Assembly: GCA_040880005.1 (NCBI GenBank)
Contig: JBBDJG010000002.1
Span: 1 to 51,313, forward strand
Direction: 5' to 3'
Source of the DNA: JBBDJG01 sp040880005
Lineage (GTDB): Bacteria > Actinomycetota > Thermoleophilia > Solirubrobacterales > JBBDJG01
Length of the DNA: 51,313 bases
In this document: positions 49,130 through 51,313 of the stretch, piece after piece
Numbering within the stretch: the first letter of the stretch is position 1
Layout: each line of letters starts with the position of its first letter
Made by a program: the position numbers and the translations under genes
Notes under the pieces: generated by a model
What the model saw: the letters and a program-made list of their open reading frames with translations, nothing else
Database searches by the model: none
What the model was told of the DNA's origin: nothing

Positions 49130-50071
49130 TTGGTGGATGGGTTGCTAGACGGCTCGCCCCTTGCCCTAGCCGTTGTCGGCGCTGTCATCCTTGCGCTGCT
49201 CTGGATTGACCTCAAGCTGTTCGCGCGGGATCGCGAGCCGACCTTCCGCGAAGGCGTCGTGTGGTCGTTGGGGTGGCTCGCGCTGAGCCTTGCCGTTGCG
49301 CTGCCGATACTCGTGCTGAACGGCCCGGACGACGCGGTCGTCTATACGACGGTCTATCTGATCGAGCGCTCGCTGTCGCTCGACAATCTGTTCGTTTTTC
49401 TTGTGCTGTTCGCGTACTTCGCAGTTCCTGCCAAGCACCGTGCGCGTCTGCTGTTCGTCGGGATCCTGCTCGCGCTCGTGATGCGCGGGGTGGCGATACT
49501 GGGAGGCGTCGCTCTGATCGAGCAGTTCCACTTTGTCGTCTATCTGCTCGGAGCCACCCTGCTCGTGCTTGCCTATCGGATCTTCACGGCAGACGACGAA
49601 AGCTTTGACCCGGAGCGCAATCTCTTCGTGCGCGGCGTGCGCAAGCTGTTCCCCGTAACGACCGACTTCCACGACGGGAAATGGTTCGTCAGGCTCAGCG
49701 GGCGCCTGTACATAACGCCGATGGTGCTGTGCCTCGCCGGGGTCGTGTTCGCCGACATCGTCTTCGCGATCGACTCGATACCGGCTGCGTTTGCGATAAC
49801 GCGCGACCCGTTCCTGATCTGGATGGGGAACGTCTTCGCGTTGCTAGGGTTGCGGGCGTTGTTCGCGGTTGTCGACAACATGATGCGCCGCTTCCGCTAT
49901 CTGAACGAAACGCTTGCGATCGTGCTCGCGGCAGTAGGTCTGAAGCTGCTGGCCGAGGACCTCTACGAGGTCGGTCCGCTCGTCAGCCTTGCCGTCGTGG
50001 CGGTCCTGCTCACGGGCGGCGTTCTCGCGTCGCTTTGGGCAGACCGGCGCGACGCCCGCGCCGCAAGGTGA
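49130..50071 (+). CDS. TerC/Alx-family integral membrane protein
   Basis: 313 residues, about eight or nine transmembrane helices. The family's conserved acidic motifs are in the membrane: LIERSLSLDNLFVFLVLF and VVFADIVFAIDSIPAAFAITRDPFLIWMGNVFALLG. TerC-family proteins have been tied to manganese export, pH response and tellurite resistance; Mn2+ transport is the best-supported role. The start is TTG 49130 or GTG 49133; both lie just behind weak purines. I saw no yybP-ykoY riboswitch core in the 81-base leader. Convergent with the Ca2+/H+ exchanger (13 bases). Confidence 0.92.
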   Translation: MVDGLLDGSPLALAVVGAVILALLWIDLKLFARDREPTFREGVVWSLGWLALSLAVALPILVLNGPDDAVVYTTVYLIERSLSLDNLFVFLVLFAYFAVPAKHRARLLFVGILLALVMRGVAILGGVALIEQFHFVVYLLGATLLVLAYRIFTADDESFDPERNLFVRGVRKLFPVTTDFHDGKWFVRLSGRLYITPMVLCLAGVVFADIVFAIDSIPAAFAITRDPFLIWMGNVFALLGLRALFAVVDNMMRRFRYLNETLAIVLAAVGLKLLAEDLYEVGPLVSLAVVAVLLTGGVLASLWADRRDARAAR

Positions 50072-50084
50072 CCAAGCAAGCTAA

Positions 50085-51224
50085 CTACGCGAACCCGAAG
50101 GCCAACGCGAGTATCAGGTACACACCCAGGAGCTGCACGCCTTCGAACCAGTTCGACTCGCCCTCGGAGGTGACCTGATTCGCGATCACGACGGCGAGAA
50201 CGAGCGCAGCAAGCTCGAACCCGTTGAACACCAGCGGCATCGGGCCGGGACCGAAGATGAACGACGCCAGCACCAGCACCGGCGCCACGAACAGCGCGAT
50301 CTGGGCGCTCGAACCGATCGCGATATTCACGGAGAGATCCATCTTGTCCTTGCGTGCAACGAGCACGGCGACCCAATGTTCGGCCGCGTTGCCGACGATC
50401 GCGACGACGATCGCACCGATGAAGAACTCGCTCAGGCCGACGCTCGACGCCGCCTCGCCGATCGAGCCAACCAGTATCTCGCTCATCAGCCCGACCAGGA
50501 CGCCCGCGACCGCGAGCGCGGCCACGCACTTCCGCACGCTCCAGTCCGAAGTCTCCTCCGCCTCCTCGTAGGGAGGATTGAACAGCGCGCGGTGCGTCTT
50601 GAGCGAGAAGACCAGGCCGGCACCGTAGGACACGATCAGCACGATCGCCACGGCCGCGCTCAGATGCTCCACGGTCGAGCCGAAGTCGATGCGCTCCGCG
50701 TTGACGCCCGGCAGCCCACCTCCGGCAACGAGCTGGTAGACGGCCGGCATGACGAGCGCCGTCATCGCCAGCATCAGCATCGCCGACTGGGCGCCCGCCG
50801 CCGTTCGGCTGAATAGCTGCCGCTCGCGCCCGAGGCCGCCGACGAACATGGCGGCTCCCAGCACGAGCAGGATGTTGCCGATGATCGAGCCGATGATCGA
50901 CGCCTTGACCACCTCCTGCAGACCCGCCAGCAGGGCGAAGAACGCGATGATCAGCTCGGGCGCGTTACCGAAAGTGACGTTCAGCAGGCCGCCGATTCCA
51001 GGGCCTGACTTCGAGGCAAGCTCCTCGGTGGCCTTTCCCATCAGCGCGGCGGTCGGCACGATGCCCAACGCCGACACGAAGAAGATCACCACGGCGTCGG
51101 CGTGCGCGAACTCGAGCACGACGGCGGCGGGGATCAGAGGGACGAGAACGTACGGCCAGCCCTCGGGGCTGAGCAGCCACGAGCGCCTCGCTGGCTCGCC
51201 CGAGCCCTGGGAGCTGGAGGTCAT
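50085..51224 (-). CDS. Ca2+/H+ antiporter (CAX family)
   Basis: 379 residues with about 11 transmembrane helices in two homologous halves. The ion-binding alpha-repeats are FGNAPELIIAFFALLAG (first half) and VGNAAEHWVAVLVARKDK (second half), the diagnostic GNxxE motifs of CaCA/CAX exchangers; an acidic inter-half loop (NPPYEEAEETSD) follows. It would export calcium against protons across the cytoplasmic membrane. It sits beside the TerC-type gene, giving a small metal-ion module on opposite strands. Confidence 0.93.
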   Translation of the reverse strand: MTSSSQGSGEPARRSWLLSPEGWPYVLVPLIPAAVVLEFAHADAVVIFFVSALGIVPTAALMGKATEELASKSGPGIGGLLNVTFGNAPELIIAFFALLAGLQEVVKASIIGSIIGNILLVLGAAMFVGGLGRERQLFSRTAAGAQSAMLMLAMTALVMPAVYQLVAGGGLPGVNAERIDFGSTVEHLSAAVAIVLIVSYGAGLVFSLKTHRALFNPPYEEAEETSDWSVRKCVAALAVAGVLVGLMSEILVGSIGEAASSVGLSEFFIGAIVVAIVGNAAEHWVAVLVARKDKMDLSVNIAIGSSAQIALFVAPVLVLASFIFGPGPMPLVFNGFELAALVLAVVIANQVTSEGESNWFEGVQLLGVYLILALAFGFA

Positions 51225-51291
51225 GGGGCCGAAGTGTGCCCTATCCGGGTGACGCGGTTGACGGCGATTCGCGCGACGGGCAACCAGCGGC

Positions 51292-51313
51292 GGGGGGGGG
51301 GGGGGGGGGGGGG
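51292..51313. other. Terminal run of 22 G, probable sequencing/assembly artefact
   Basis: The window ends in 22 consecutive G. Poly-G tails are a known product of two-colour sequencing when signal is lost, and they accumulate at contig ends. I treat it as non-biological sequence and the true contig end. Confidence 0.7.

Overview
The window is a high-GC, densely coded stretch of an actinobacterial chromosome. The gene content fits class Thermoleophilia (Solirubrobacterales or Gaiellales): CarD, DisA, a luciferase-like (F420-type) oxidoreductase, a MerR-cyclase fusion, PadR, and an Rv0501/Rv0502-like gene pair. That placement is inference from gene content only. The right edge ends in 22 consecutive G, so it is probably the end of an assembled contig (metagenome or draft genome). 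I see no rRNA, tRNA, CRISPR array, insertion sequence or phage genes.

Region 1 (about 1.5-28.6 kb) is a long minus-strand housekeeping block. Read in its own direction it runs tilS, hpt, ftsH, [surface-protein insertion], folP, folB, folK, coaX, greA, lysS, clpC, [opposite-strand exported protein], disA, carD, ispD, PHP phosphatase, ispF, cysS, rlmB, sigH. This keeps the order of the Bacillus tilS-to-sigH region. It covers tRNA modification and charging, purine salvage, membrane and cytosolic AAA+ proteolysis, folate and CoA synthesis, c-di-AMP synthesis, isoprenoid precursors and a SigH-like sigma factor. Two inserts interrupt it. The first (about 18.4-24.5 kb) carries an MNT-HEPN toxin-antitoxin-type pair, two tandem CSLREA/beta-helix surface proteins and a decayed third copy. 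The second (8.5-10.7 kb) is a Tat-exported protein of unknown function.

Region 2 (28.7-30.3 kb) is a secreted subtilase divergent from tilS. Region 3 (30.4-38.4 kb) is a minus-strand lipid cluster: two phasin-like coiled-coil proteins, a GalE2-like SDR, a PlsC-type acyltransferase, a two-domain fatty acyl-CoA reductase, an alkylglycerone-phosphate-synthase-like FAD enzyme, a small zinc-ribbon protein and a MerR-HTH/class III cyclase fusion. The enzyme set is what an ether-lipid or wax-type pathway coupled to lipid granules would need.

Region 4 (38.8-43.3 kb) holds a three-module peptidoglycan hydrolase with a structured leader, an unknown protein, and an SRPBCC/sirtuin pair. Region 5 (43.4-48.0 kb) is fatty-acid oxidation: a permuted 3HCDH-crotonase fusion, a 3-hydroxyacyl-CoA dehydrogenase, a PadR regulator with a perfect palindromic operator in its promoter, a glycine-periodic membrane protein and an acyl-CoA dehydrogenase. 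Region 6 (48.2-51.2 kb) has two small proteins, a TerC-family membrane protein and a Ca2+/H+ exchanger.

Regulatory features read directly from the DNA include: a sigH promoter with twin dyad operators; a terminator-like hairpin in the greA leader; a PadR auto-operator; and genes (carD, folK) whose conserved N-termini extend past any ATG/GTG/TTG to ATC or CTG codons correctly spaced from strong Shine-Dalgarno sequences.
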